Assembly: GCA_013289765.1 (NCBI GenBank)
Contig: JABCZI010000001.1
Span: forward strand, 124,001-188,000
Length of the DNA stretch: 64,000 bases
Reading direction: 5' to 3'
Source of the DNA: Acidobacteriota bacterium
Lineage (GTDB): Bacteria; Acidobacteriota; Terriglobia; Terriglobales; Acidobacteriaceae
Below, piece by piece: positions 25,657 through 34,837 of the stretch. A program made the position numbers and the translations under genes. The notes under the pieces are model-generated. The model did not search any database, was not told the DNA's origin, and saw only the letters and a program-made list of their open reading frames with translations. Positions within the stretch are counted from its first letter, which is position 1. Each line of letters starts with the position of its first letter.

Positions 25657-27174
25657 TCACTGCAGCGTGTGGCTCGATGCTCCAGACCCCGAGCCGCCGC
25701 TGATGTTATAGCGTTTGAGTTTGCGGTAGAGCGTGGCGCGGCTGATGCCAAGCATCCGTCCCGCGAGAGCCTTGTCACCGTGGACTTGTTCGAAGACGCG
25801 CTGGATCGTGGCCCGTTCGATGTCTTCGAGATCGGTAGTAGAAGATGGGACGGCAGCGCTGGCCTCAGCCGAACTCAACTCGGCCGCAGCCGCGAGATCG
25901 GAAACCAACTCGGGCACTGAGCTTGAAGCCGCGCGAGGTACCGGCGAATTCAACGCTGCAATGGAGGACGGCAAATCGCTTAGATCGATGAGCGTTCCGT
26001 TACCCAGAGCAACGGCGCGCTCCACGCAGTTTTCCAGTTCGCGCACATTGCCGGGCCAGTCATAATTCATCAGCGCTTTCATGGCGGCATTCGATACACG
26101 CAGATCCGATCCTGGCGAGTAGCGCTCGCAAAACCAGTTCACCAGCATCGGAATATCGCTGCGGCGCTCGCGCAGCGCCGGAACATGCACCGTTACAACG
26201 TTAAGTCGAAAGTAAAGATCTTTACGGAAAGTTCCGTTCTTATAGGCGGCTTCAAGATCGCGGTTAGTGGCGGCGATGATGCGCACGTCCACTTTAATGC
26301 GCTGGTTGCTGCCTACGGGACGCACTTCTTTTTCCTGCAACACGCGCAGCAGTTTAGCCTGTAACTCGAGCGGCAATTCGCCAATTTCATCGAGGAAAAC
26401 CGAGCCCGTATCGGCGGACTGAAAAAGTCCCTGCTTGGACTTCAAAGCGCCGGTGAAAGCTCCTTTTTCGTAGCCGAAGAGTTCGCTCTCAATCAGCGTG
26501 GGCACGAGCGAACCGCAATCCACTGCGACAAAAGGACGGTTCGCAAATGCCCCGCGAAAATGAATCGCGCGCGCAATGAGTTCTTTGCCAGTACCACTTT
26601 CGCCGGAGATGAGAACGGCCGTGCGCGTGTCTTTCAGCCGCGAAGCAACACGCAACACTTCCTGAATCTTGGCCGACGATCCGATGATGCCATGCACCGC
26701 AGTTTCGGAATCGATGCGCTCGCGCAGGAATTCGTTTTCCTCGACCAGGCGAACTTTTTCCGCCATACGCCGCAAAAACAAGCGCAGTTCTTCGAGCGGA
26801 GAAAAGGGTTTGGTGATGTAGTCGTAGGCTCCGAGCTTCATGGCTTGCACCGCGGTCTCGATGGAGCCGTGTCCAGTCATGAGCGCGACTTCGGTGCGCG
26901 GCAAAAGTTTCTTGACTCTCTCTAGAAATTCCAGGCCCGACATGCGCGGCATGACCATGTCGCTGAGAACCATATGAACCGGCTGCTCTTCAAGCAAACT
27001 CAGCGCGGATTCGCCGCTGTCAGCTTCGAGGCAAATAAATCCCAGAGCTTCGCCCACAGTCACGCACAGTTTGCGAATACTTTGCTCGTCATCGACGATT
27101 AAGAGTCTTACTCGCAGTTCTTCCCTGCTGAGCCCAGTTTTGTTGAGCGGCGGCTTGTTCAGTCCGGCCATCAC
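25657..27174 (-). CDS. NtrC-family sigma-54-dependent response regulator
   Basis: A 505-residue three-domain activator. The receiver domain (residues about 22-135) has its phospho-Asp at about 72 in VLSDMVMP. The AAA+ domain has Walker A GESGTGKE, the sigma-54 contact loop GAFTGA, Walker B TGSVFLDEIGELPLELQAKL (split here as the GSVFLDEIG core) and sensor DVRIIAATNRDL. An Ala/Ser-rich linker (about 400-450) leads to a Fis-type helix-turn-helix (ALAGRMLGISRATLYRKLKR). It probably opens sigma-54 promoters when phosphorylated by the large kinase two genes upstream. Its ATG overlaps the stop of the lone receiver gene by four bases. Confidence 0.95.
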   Translation of the reverse strand: MMAGLNKPPLNKTGLSREELRVRLLIVDDEQSIRKLCVTVGEALGFICLEADSGESALSLLEEQPVHMVLSDMVMPRMSGLEFLERVKKLLPRTEVALMTGHGSIETAVQAMKLGAYDYITKPFSPLEELRLFLRRMAEKVRLVEENEFLRERIDSETAVHGIIGSSAKIQEVLRVASRLKDTRTAVLISGESGTGKELIARAIHFRGAFANRPFVAVDCGSLVPTLIESELFGYEKGAFTGALKSKQGLFQSADTGSVFLDEIGELPLELQAKLLRVLQEKEVRPVGSNQRIKVDVRIIAATNRDLEAAYKNGTFRKDLYFRLNVVTVHVPALRERRSDIPMLVNWFCERYSPGSDLRVSNAAMKALMNYDWPGNVRELENCVERAVALGNGTLIDLSDLPSSIAALNSPVPRAASSSVPELVSDLAAAAELSSAEASAAVPSSTTDLEDIERATIQRVFEQVHGDKALAGRMLGISRATLYRKLKRYNISGGSGSGASSHTLQ

Positions 27175-27572
27175 TTAGCTTTCCCCATGGTTTTTTCGAC
27201 GGCAGAAATCAGGTCCTGGACGCGGAACGGCTTCTCCAGGTAGAGTGCGCCAATCTTGCGCAAAGTGTTGACCGTTTCTTCGTTGGCATAGTCGCCGGTG
27301 ATGATGACGACTCTGTCGACGAGATCGGGACGGTGCGCCGTGATCCACGTATGCACCTGCGCGCCATCGACGCCGCCGGGCGTGCGCATGTCGGAGACGA
27401 CGCCGAGGAATTGCCCGCTTTCCAGCAACCGGAGAGCGTCGGCGCCCGACTCAGTACACACGACACGATATCCATTGCGCTCGAGAGTGGCGCTTACCAG
27501 GGCCATAATCGACGGCTCGTCTTCGATGAGAAGAACCGGCAGGGGCGCGGGATGAATGGCGGGGGTGGTCAT
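27171..27572 (-). CDS. Single-domain response regulator
   Basis: A 133-residue receiver-only protein. The acidic pocket is LLIEDEP, the phospho-acceptor is Asp61 in GVVSDMRTPGG, the switch Thr is in VVIITGDYA, and the Lys is in YLEKPF. It sits between the multi-GAF/PAS kinase and the sigma-54 activator with 4-bp overlaps on both sides, so stoichiometric co-translation is likely. It could act as a phosphate sink or relay intermediate for the same kinase. Confidence 0.93.
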   Translation of the reverse strand: MTTPAIHPAPLPVLLIEDEPSIMALVSATLERNGYRVVCTESGADALRLLESGQFLGVVSDMRTPGGVDGAQVHTWITAHRPDLVDRVVIITGDYANEETVNTLRKIGALYLEKPFRVQDLISAVEKTMGKAK

Positions 27573-30500
27573 GGTTGATTGACTCCTGCGGCCACACCCA
27601 GAGAAGCGGTGTGAGGCGCTGCGGGAAAGCGGACGATGAAGGTGGCTCCCTGGCCGTCGGCATTGTTGTGGCAGAGAATCTCGCCTCCGTGCTCTTTCAC
27701 GATTCCATAGCAGATGCTAAGGCCGAGGCCGGTTCCCTTGCCGACCTCTTTGGTAGTGAAGAAGGGATCGAAAATTTTATCGGGATGAGAAATTCCATAG
27801 CCGTTGTCGCAGAAAGAAACTTCGACGGCATCGCCGGATTTCGTGCTCATGATTTCGATGCGGGCGGGCCGGCCGATTTCGTGCACCGCATCGTAAGCAT
27901 TGTTCAGGATATTCAGGAAAACCTGCTGCAACTGGTGAGCGTCGCCGATGATATCGGGCAATCCCTCATCAAGATGCTCAATGACATCGACTCCGTGACT
28001 GTTGAAGTCGTAGGAACGCAATTGAATGGTGCGCCTCAGAATCAGATTCAGCTGCACCGCATTGCGCTGCGGTGGCATCTGGCGCGCGAAGCTGAGCAGG
28101 TTCTGCACGATCTGCTTGGTACGTTGCGCTTCGAGCAGGATGACGCGCAAGTCTTTGCGGGCAGTTTCCGGAATCTCCGGATTCTCCATCAGCAGGTCGG
28201 CGAAACCAAGAATCGCGGTGAGTGGATTGTTCACCTCGTGAGCGACACCGGAGACGAGTTGCCCGACCGCCGCCATTTTCTCGGCGTGCACCAACTTATC
28301 GCGAAGGTCGGCGGAATCAGTGATATCGGTCATCACCACCACAATGCTGGTAATGTTGCCCTGCTCATCGCGCATGGGACTTAAGTTGACCGAAAACTGA
28401 CCGACACTGCCCTTGGCGCGGGTGATTTGCAGTTCCAGATTATCGACCTGGGCGCCGCGCAGAATGGCCTGAAGGGCATCCGCCAGAGGACGAACGAAGC
28501 CTGGAGCAGCCAATTCCAACAGTGGACGCCCAAGAAGTTCGCGCTGCTCGAAACCAGCTTCGTACCAGCGGCGATTAGCGTAACTGATAAGTCCCGCAGT
28601 GTCAGAGACAAGGATAAGACTCTGGGTGTTGCTGAGAATTTTGCCCGAGAAGTCGCGCTCCCGCTGCAATTCCGATTGATAAGTGTGCAGGCCGGTAACA
28701 TCGAGCATGAGACCGCGAATCTGCAGGATGTGGCCAGCATTGTCGTAGATAGCAAACGAGTTGATCAGCACGTAAATCGGCGAGCCATTCTTCCGGCGAA
28801 GCGTGGCTTCGAAGTTGCGCAGTTGCCCGTCCCGTTCGAGCAGATCGTTGTGCCTGCGGCGGTCTTCTGGAGAAAAATAGACCTGGGTTGGAATATCCAC
28901 CTGAAGTAGTTCTTCGCGGCTGGAATAGCCGAACATCGTCACCAGAGCGTCGTTCACTTCGATAAACCGGCCTTCGGGCGTACTAAAAAACAGTCCTTCC
29001 TGAATGTTGTCGAACAACTCGCGGTAACGGCGTTCGGCTTCGCGGCGGTCAGTGATGTCTTTGAGTACGTGAATGGTCTGCAAACTCTCGCCGGAGTTTT
29101 CATGGACGCGGGAAGTCGAAACCAGATAGGTACGGTCGAGGGCAGGATGAACGAATTCGTCGCTGTCTTCACGCATGGAACGGCAAAACGGGCAGGAATA
29201 AAGCGTGCCTTCGTTGGTAAGAGCTAACAGTGCACGCATGTTCACACCGACCAGATCGCGGGGAGCAACGCCAATCATAGCGGCCAGAGAACGGTTCACA
29301 CGCAGAACCTTACCAACCTCATCGTGCACGACAATGAAGTCGGTGATCGCGTCAAAGATCTCCAGCCAGTGCCGATTGGATTGCTCGATGCGAGTAAACA
29401 ATCTGGCATTTTCGAGGCCCATGGCGGCATGCCCGGCAATCGCTTCGAGTAACTCCCGGTCTTCGGAAGTCAGAGCACGGCTGCGTCCCGAGAGACAGAG
29501 CAGTCCCGCGAGTTCGTGCGTGGAACTGCGCAGCCGCACGATTACTAGATCGTTCCAGCCTAAGGTTGAGGCCAGAGCCTCACCGAGAAGTTCGACCGCA
29601 GAACCGGAGACAATAGCCTCACTCCGTTTCGATACGAACTCGGAAAGAGATCGAGCGAATTGCTGCTGGAGTGCGTCGTCTCCAGTTCGGGCATTGACTC
29701 CCCGGCGCGATGCGGAAGGGTGGTCATCCCTAAGATGATTTTGGATTGGACCAGCCCGAGCCGGATGAGGTTGGTTCAGATCAGTCTGGGGCAGATCAGT
29801 CTGGGGCAGATCAGCCTGGACCAAACCTTCTGGGCTGGCGGCTGAATACATCGCCACGGTTTGAAATCGTCCATCCTGATAAAGAGCGAATGCGCCGGCG
29901 CGCGCTCCCGCTAATTCGGCGGCGCGCTCCACGAACTTACGGGAAAAATCGGGCAGCTGCAGCAGATTGTCGATTTCGCGCGAGAGTTGCGTGAGCACTT
30001 CCGCGCGGCGGCGGTGCCGCTCGGAAAGATGCAGATTGTGTGCTACTTCAAGGACCACGGAAACCTGAGCAGCCAGTGCCCGGGCTCGACGAATATCCTC
30101 TTGAGAGATTCCGGTGCCGTCGAGCCTGTCAAGCACGCCGCATATCCCCAATACCTGGCCTTTGGCGCCGAGCAGAGGAACGGCCAACAACTGGCGAATC
30201 TGATACTGCTCAACGACTTCCAAATTGGTACCGGGGGTCTTGCCGGCCTCGTCGGTCCAATACACTTCCTTGGCGCGGAGCGCGCGAGTTGCGATGCCTT
30301 CAGGAAAAATTTGGTCCACTCGGCGGGGCTGTCCTTGCTCCACGCCATAACGCACATGAAATTCTCCATTTTCCAGCAGAGCAATAAAGCATCGGCCAAA
30401 GCCGAGAAAATCCGCGGCTCGAACCACAAAGGCCTGAAGAAAATGTTCCAGGTCGCCGCTGGAGCTCAGGTCGGAAGAGATCTCGAGCAACTGGTGCAGT

Positions 30501-31546
30501 TCATGCGCCTGGGCTTGCGCGGTGGCGCAAAGTTCGGCATGCGCGACCGCGACTGCGCCGAAACCGGCGATCGCCGATACCAGGGCCCGTTCCTCGGCGG
30601 TGAAAGGTGCATCGTGCCGCGGATAGACCAGAATTGCGCCTTGGGTGCGCGAGGTGCGGAAGGGCGCGGCGATCAGCATTCCAGAAGAGACCATACTGCC
30701 CGGCGAATGTTGATCGCTGCTGATCGAAATGTTGATGGCCTCTCCGGCGGCGACGGCCCGTTGCGCCATATCGGCGGCGAACCGGATCGTCTGGCGGTCA
30801 TGCCCCGCCCGGAACGAATGGGCCAGCTGAGGTGTTTCGGCCGAGACTGCCCGCAGTTCGAAAGGCCCTTCTCCGCGCAAAAGCACCGAAACTAAACGGG
30901 TACGCAGAAGCAGGCGTAAGCGGTCGGCCAATGCCTCAATCACAGAGGCGACGTCGGGAGTGCCGTGCAAGGCATGCGCGACTTCGGCGAGAATTTCGGC
31001 GCGGCGATGTTCCTCACGCGAAGCCTCGCCTAAGCGCGTCGCCTCGAGCAAGCTGCCGAGCTGTCCGGCTAGAATGGTAGCCTTGGCGGCAAGATCTTCG
31101 TTAAAGAATTCTTCGTCTGAATCATGCAAGAACGTAGCCGCGCCGATAACTTCATCGAACACTACCAGTGGAGCGGCCATTATGGATCGCGCTTCAAACA
31201 GGCGGGCCGCCGGGAAGGTTGGACTAATTTCCACCTGGTTAACGAAAATCGTCCGGCGGCTGCGCACGGCCTCGGCAGTAACGGCACTCTGCTGAGGAAG
31301 CAAGCGCAGGCCAGAGAATCGTTCCGCCAGCTTACCATCGGCTTGCTCGCCGATGAGTTCGTCCCCTGAGTGACGCCGCCAAAAATAAACGCCGCTGACC
31401 TGGAAAAATTCACGCGTGGCGGCGCAAAAGAGTTGAATCAGCGCGGCAGGGTCGACGCGTTCGGCAGCCTTTGCCGCGATCCGTAGGAGGAGTTTTTGAA
31501 AGGACTCATCCGAGTTGGGCACCGTGCGGCCTTCCGGCGACGGCAT
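27569..31546 (-). CDS. Large multi-GAF/multi-PAS histidine kinase
   Basis: A 1325-residue cytoplasmic kinase with no clear membrane segment. In order there are about four GAF-like sensor regions (roughly 20-170, 185-340, 360-510, 520-740). Three PAS regions follow (about 750-870, 880-1000, 1005-1090; for example FDAITDFIVVHDEVGKVLRV, FDNIQEGLFFSTPEGRF and SLILVSDTAGLISYAN), then HisKA with His1103 in GVAHEVNNPLTAILG and an HATPase (NILNNAYDAV, FCDNGYGIS, GTGLGLSICYGIV). Near residue 575-590 a 15-bp minisatellite encodes LPQTD repeats. It most likely senses soluble or gaseous cues and phosphorylates the two receivers that follow. GGAG lies a little upstream of the ATG. Confidence 0.93.
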   Translation of the reverse strand: MPSPEGRTVPNSDESFQKLLLRIAAKAAERVDPAALIQLFCAATREFFQVSGVYFWRRHSGDELIGEQADGKLAERFSGLRLLPQQSAVTAEAVRSRRTIFVNQVEISPTFPAARLFEARSIMAAPLVVFDEVIGAATFLHDSDEEFFNEDLAAKATILAGQLGSLLEATRLGEASREEHRRAEILAEVAHALHGTPDVASVIEALADRLRLLLRTRLVSVLLRGEGPFELRAVSAETPQLAHSFRAGHDRQTIRFAADMAQRAVAAGEAINISISSDQHSPGSMVSSGMLIAAPFRTSRTQGAILVYPRHDAPFTAEERALVSAIAGFGAVAVAHAELCATAQAQAHELHQLLEISSDLSSSGDLEHFLQAFVVRAADFLGFGRCFIALLENGEFHVRYGVEQGQPRRVDQIFPEGIATRALRAKEVYWTDEAGKTPGTNLEVVEQYQIRQLLAVPLLGAKGQVLGICGVLDRLDGTGISQEDIRRARALAAQVSVVLEVAHNLHLSERHRRRAEVLTQLSREIDNLLQLPDFSRKFVERAAELAGARAGAFALYQDGRFQTVAMYSAASPEGLVQADLPQTDLPQTDLNQPHPARAGPIQNHLRDDHPSASRRGVNARTGDDALQQQFARSLSEFVSKRSEAIVSGSAVELLGEALASTLGWNDLVIVRLRSSTHELAGLLCLSGRSRALTSEDRELLEAIAGHAAMGLENARLFTRIEQSNRHWLEIFDAITDFIVVHDEVGKVLRVNRSLAAMIGVAPRDLVGVNMRALLALTNEGTLYSCPFCRSMREDSDEFVHPALDRTYLVSTSRVHENSGESLQTIHVLKDITDRREAERRYRELFDNIQEGLFFSTPEGRFIEVNDALVTMFGYSSREELLQVDIPTQVYFSPEDRRRHNDLLERDGQLRNFEATLRRKNGSPIYVLINSFAIYDNAGHILQIRGLMLDVTGLHTYQSELQRERDFSGKILSNTQSLILVSDTAGLISYANRRWYEAGFEQRELLGRPLLELAAPGFVRPLADALQAILRGAQVDNLELQITRAKGSVGQFSVNLSPMRDEQGNITSIVVVMTDITDSADLRDKLVHAEKMAAVGQLVSGVAHEVNNPLTAILGFADLLMENPEIPETARKDLRVILLEAQRTKQIVQNLLSFARQMPPQRNAVQLNLILRRTIQLRSYDFNSHGVDVIEHLDEGLPDIIGDAHQLQQVFLNILNNAYDAVHEIGRPARIEIMSTKSGDAVEVSFCDNGYGISHPDKIFDPFFTTKEVGKGTGLGLSICYGIVKEHGGEILCHNNADGQGATFIVRFPAAPHTASLGVAAGVNQP
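29777..29821 (-). repeat. In-frame 15-bp minisatellite inside the kinase gene
   Basis: Three tandem units of CAGATCAGTCTGGGG (the third diverged) encode a repeated LPQTD pentapeptide on the minus strand, in the linker within the fourth GAF-like region. A 15-bp unit changes length without shifting frame, so copy number could vary between strains. Confidence 0.75.
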
Positions 31547-31633
31547 CGAATTGGCTCCGAACTCCCTCAGGGTGCCTCCGCCTGCCGACCGAGCGTTTTC
31601 GACGTTCTCACAAGTGATTGAAACTAATGGAAA

Positions 31634-31661
31634 AGTATCCTGCTATCTCAATTTGAGTCAA
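31634..31661 (-). promoter_or_regulatory. Probable promoter of the kinase/receiver/activator operon
   Basis: Minus-strand TTGACT (31661-31656) and GATACT (31639-31634) with a 16-bp spacer. Transcription would start near 31627, giving a leader of about 80 nt to the ATG at 31546. Spacing is one base short of ideal and the -10 matches four of six positions. Confidence 0.45.
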
Positions 31662-31840
31662 GTGAATTGGGTGAGAGGGTGCCTAAGTGTGAAATCCCGA
31701 GAAAAATGAGGCGAGTCATCTCAGTATGAGAATCGACGGCATCCGGCATCGAGGATGAGACGAATATAAGCCTCCGTCCAGCGAGAGACGCGCAAGCCCC
31801 ACTCTAAGTAGCTCGTTTTCATCTACATAGCGTTAGTTAC

Positions 31841-31860
31841 CTTGGTTTCTTCAAACCAAG
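31841..31860 (+). other. Perfect hairpin between divergent genes
   Basis: CTTGGTTT/AAACCAAG, 8-bp stem with loop CTTC, 57 nt upstream of the TonB-like gene start. It could be an operator or leader hairpin. Apart from this and the promoter at 31634-31661, the 31547-31916 gap shows nothing recognisable. Confidence 0.5.
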
Positions 31861-31916
31861 AAGCGTGGCCCCGCCATTGCTCCAATCGGACTACCAGTTA
31901 GCGCCAGGGAGGAACT

Positions 31917-32261
31917 GTGTCTTTGCATGGAACGAAAGCGCTGTTCGCGGCAATCGCAATGGCGGCGGCTCTGAGCGTAGTCGGGCTGCAAGGTCAGGAA
32001 GCGCAGGGCGACATCATGCGTCGGGCCAAGAGCAAAGTGGCGCCGGTGTATCCCGAATTGGCACGAAAATTAAATATCACTGGAGTCGTAAAGGTCGAGG
32101 TAGTCGTCGCACCGAATGGCAGCGTAAAAGAGGCGAAGGTAGTGGGCGGGCACCCGGTGCTTGCCACGGCTGCGCTGGAAGCAGCCAGGAAGTGGCGCTT
32201 TGAGCCGACGGCAACGGAGAGCTCAGGCATCGTGGATTTCAAGTTCGAAGCTCGCAATTGA
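31917..32261 (+). CDS. Exported stand-alone TonB C-terminal-domain protein
   Basis: A 114-residue protein from GTG with a very strong ribosome binding site (AGGGAGGAACT). An N-terminal signal (LHGTKALFAAIAMAAALSVVG) is followed by a TonB-C-type domain: APVYPELARKLNITGVVKVE, VVVAPNGSVKEAKVVGGHPV, then AALEAARKWRFEPTA. Classical TonB has an inner-membrane anchor and a Pro-rich spanner; both are missing, so it is not an energy transducer. Such small TonB-C proteins occur often in Acidobacteria and are of unclear use. It lies 50 bp before the MCP gene and may be co-transcribed with the chemosensory operon. Confidence 0.85.
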   Translation: MSLHGTKALFAAIAMAAALSVVGLQGQEAQGDIMRRAKSKVAPVYPELARKLNITGVVKVEVVVAPNGSVKEAKVVGGHPVLATAALEAARKWRFEPTATESSGIVDFKFEARN

Positions 32262-32311
32262 GAACTCGCAATTAAGGAAACGAGAAGACAAGGCGGCCGG
32301 GAGACAACGGC

Positions 32312-34297
32312 ATGACGATTGGAAAAAAGCTGTACGTGAATTTCGGAATCATTCTCAGCATGGTGGTCGTGCTGTTTCTGGTGAACCTGCTGGCTGTGCA
32401 AAGAGAGCACGCCGCGAAGGCTGCCGCCACTGCCTCGCTTGAATTAACGGATGCCACCAACCAGGTGCGCTTCCAGATGATGCAGAACCGCCTGTACCTG
32501 AGCAACTACCTGTTAAGCGGCGACACTCGCGAAGTGGAGCGCATGACTGAAGGCCTTCGAACCCTTGCGGACAAACTTCAACAGGGCAAGGGTCTCTCTA
32601 ATTCCGAGCAGGAGCGCACCGCGCTTACCAAAGTAGAGCAACTGGAGCAGTCGTGGGCGAAAGAGTTTGCTCAACCGCTGATCGAGAAGCGCAAGGATGT
32701 GGACTCCGGAAATGCGACCGTCGCCGAACTGCAGATTTACTACCTTCAGAAAGACGCTTCCTCGTGGGTAAAAAATTCGACCGACGCGCTCGATGTAGCT
32801 GACGGAGAAAATCACAAGCTAGTCGAAGCCCGGCGCAAATCGGATGAGACCGCCAGCACCTGGACCATTCTTGCCTCCATCGTAAGCACCCTGCTGGCTT
32901 TGGGCCTGGGCGTGGCAATCGCGTTTACGACCGCGAAATCGATTACCGAACCGCTGACCAATCTGATGAAGATTTCGCGGCAGATCGGAGACACCGGCGA
33001 TCTGGAGCACAGCATCGATGTGAAGCGCGAGGATGAAATTGGAGAACTGGCCCGCACCTTCGCCAAGATGGTCACCTATCTCAAAGAGATGGCGGGAGTC
33101 TCGGAATCAATAGCCGGTGGAGATTTGACGGTCGAGGTGAAGCCTCGCTCTCCGCACGACACATTGGGCAACGCATTCGCCCGCATGGTCGAAGGCCTGG
33201 GGCGGCTGGTACGTAGCGTGCGCGATGCTTCGGCGCAGGTGGCCAGCGCTTCTGGGCAAGTTGCGAATGCGTCGGATGATTCGGCTAAGATCGGGCTGCA
33301 AGCTTCCTCCGCGATCGACGAAGTCACCAGCACGATGCACGAGATGAGCGTCAACGTGCAGAACATGGTAAAGAGCACGCAGGTGCAGGCTTCCAGCGTG
33401 AGCGAGACTTCGGCGTCCATCGATCAAATGGTGGCTTCGATTCAACGCGTCGCCGATACCGCCAAAGTCCTGCTCGATATCTCAAACCGCTCGCGGGAAG
33501 AAGTTCACAGCGGCATCACCACCATGGAAAAGGCCACCGACGGCCTGAACCGCATCAACGCCACCATCACGAGCTCCGGAGAAATTATTGGAGCGTTGGG
33601 ACAACGGGCGGACGACATCGGAAAGATCATCGAGGTTATCGACGATCTGGCGGAACAGACCAATCTACTCGCGCTGAATGCGGCCATCGAAGCAGCGCGC
33701 GCAGGCGAGCATGGATTAGGTTTCGCCGTAGTAGCCGACGAAGTCCGCAAGCTGGCGGAAAAGTCGGCACAATCCACCAAGGAAATTTCCGAACTGATTC
33801 AGAGCATTCAGAAAGAAGCGCGCAAGGCCGTGGAGAACATGGACCGTTCGACCGGAATCGTGAACGAAGGCCTGGATCTGGGCGGAGAGCTGAATGCGGC
33901 GTTACGCAAGATCTCCAACGTAGTCACCGAAGTCTACAAGTTCGCGCAGGAAATCGGCGCGGCCACCAACGAACAATCGCATGGCTCATCGCAGATTGCG
34001 CGGGCTACCACCCGGCTGAACGAGATCACCCATGAAATCAATTCGGCGGTGGAAGAACAGGCGTCAGGCGCGCAGGCCGTGGTGAAAGCCATGGAACGGA
34101 TGCGGGAACTGGTGCAGCAATCAACATCGGGCTCAACCGAACTAGCGGCTTCGGCGGAACAGATGTCGAAAATGTCGCGCGGGCTGCTGGACTTCATGGA
34201 CCGCTTCACGCTGGATGATGCTTCGGCCTCACGCCAGGCAGCCTCAGACGAAAAGTCATATCAGGCCCGGCGGGCGGCTGCGGCCTCGCGCTCCTAG
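32312..34297 (+). CDS. Methyl-accepting chemotaxis protein
   Basis: A 661-residue receptor. The first membrane segment is near residues 9-28 (NFGIILSMVVVLFLVNLLAV), with a periplasmic helical sensor to about 185 and a second segment near 188-210 (ILASIVSTLLALGLGVAIAF). A HAMP domain (ITEPLTNLMKISRQIGDTGD) follows and a second HAMP-like stretch comes after it. The signalling tip is highly conserved (EQTNLLALNAAIEAARAGEH then GFAVVADEVRKLAEKSAQST). Methylation-type Glu/Gln pairs are present in the adaptation helices. No C-terminal CheR/CheB tether pentapeptide is seen. It heads the chemosensory operon and is followed 8 bp later by cheW. Confidence 0.94.
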   Translation: MTIGKKLYVNFGIILSMVVVLFLVNLLAVQREHAAKAAATASLELTDATNQVRFQMMQNRLYLSNYLLSGDTREVERMTEGLRTLADKLQQGKGLSNSEQERTALTKVEQLEQSWAKEFAQPLIEKRKDVDSGNATVAELQIYYLQKDASSWVKNSTDALDVADGENHKLVEARRKSDETASTWTILASIVSTLLALGLGVAIAFTTAKSITEPLTNLMKISRQIGDTGDLEHSIDVKREDEIGELARTFAKMVTYLKEMAGVSESIAGGDLTVEVKPRSPHDTLGNAFARMVEGLGRLVRSVRDASAQVASASGQVANASDDSAKIGLQASSAIDEVTSTMHEMSVNVQNMVKSTQVQASSVSETSASIDQMVASIQRVADTAKVLLDISNRSREEVHSGITTMEKATDGLNRINATITSSGEIIGALGQRADDIGKIIEVIDDLAEQTNLLALNAAIEAARAGEHGLGFAVVADEVRKLAEKSAQSTKEISELIQSIQKEARKAVENMDRSTGIVNEGLDLGGELNAALRKISNVVTEVYKFAQEIGAATNEQSHGSSQIARATTRLNEITHEINSAVEEQASGAQAVVKAMERMRELVQQSTSGSTELAASAEQMSKMSRGLLDFMDRFTLDDASASRQAASDEKSYQARRAAAASRS

Positions 34298-34305
34298 GAC
34301 AAGCC

Positions 34306-34806
34306 ATGAACCGCGAACTCCATATCGTGGGCTTCCAGGTAGGGCGCGAGACTTATGGGGTGCCCATCACGTCACTGCACGAAATCGTGCGGGTGCCGGA
34401 AATCACTGCTGTGCCCGACGCGCCCGACTACTTGGAAGGCGTGATCAATCTTCGAGGCAAGATTGTCTCCGTAATGGACTTGCGCAAACGCTTTGGCGAC
34501 AAGCAGGCCACACTGAAAAAACAGAACCGGATTCTGGTCGTGGAACATTCGGGGAAGCTGGCGGGACTGATTGTGGACTCGGCCTCGGAAGTCCTGAAAA
34601 TTCCGAGCGAAGATGTCGAGGCGCCCCCGGCCGTATTTCAGGAAGGCGGCCTGAACTGCGTAACCGGATTGGGAAAAGTTCGCGGCCGGCTGGTGGTATT
34701 GCTCGATATGACCAAATTGCTGGCTCCGGCGAGCCTGCTGCAGCACAACGGAAATACGGAAACGAAGATTGCTAAAGCGGAAGCGCGCGGAGCCGCGGCG
34801 CCTTGA
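34306..34806 (+). CDS. cheW: Chemotaxis coupling protein CheW
   Basis: A 166-residue SH3-like coupling protein linking receptor to CheA. Characteristic stretches are FQVGRETYGVPITSLHEIVR, APDYLEGVINLRGKIVSVMD, and GLIVDSASEVLKIPSEDVEA, ending with LLDMTKLLAPASLL. It begins 8 bp after the MCP and overlaps no gene, but the following cheR starts 31 bp after its stop. Cytoplasmic, at the receptor array. Confidence 0.95.
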   Translation: MNRELHIVGFQVGRETYGVPITSLHEIVRVPEITAVPDAPDYLEGVINLRGKIVSVMDLRKRFGDKQATLKKQNRILVVEHSGKLAGLIVDSASEVLKIPSEDVEAPPAVFQEGGLNCVTGLGKVRGRLVVLLDMTKLLAPASLLQHNGNTETKIAKAEARGAAAP

Positions 34807-34837
34807 GCTCAACGACGAGAACGGGGAAGAAAGAACG

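Noticed and set aside
29987-30895. 302-residue plus-strand ORF within the large kinase gene
   Set aside because: Antisense shadow of a well-defined multi-GAF kinase.
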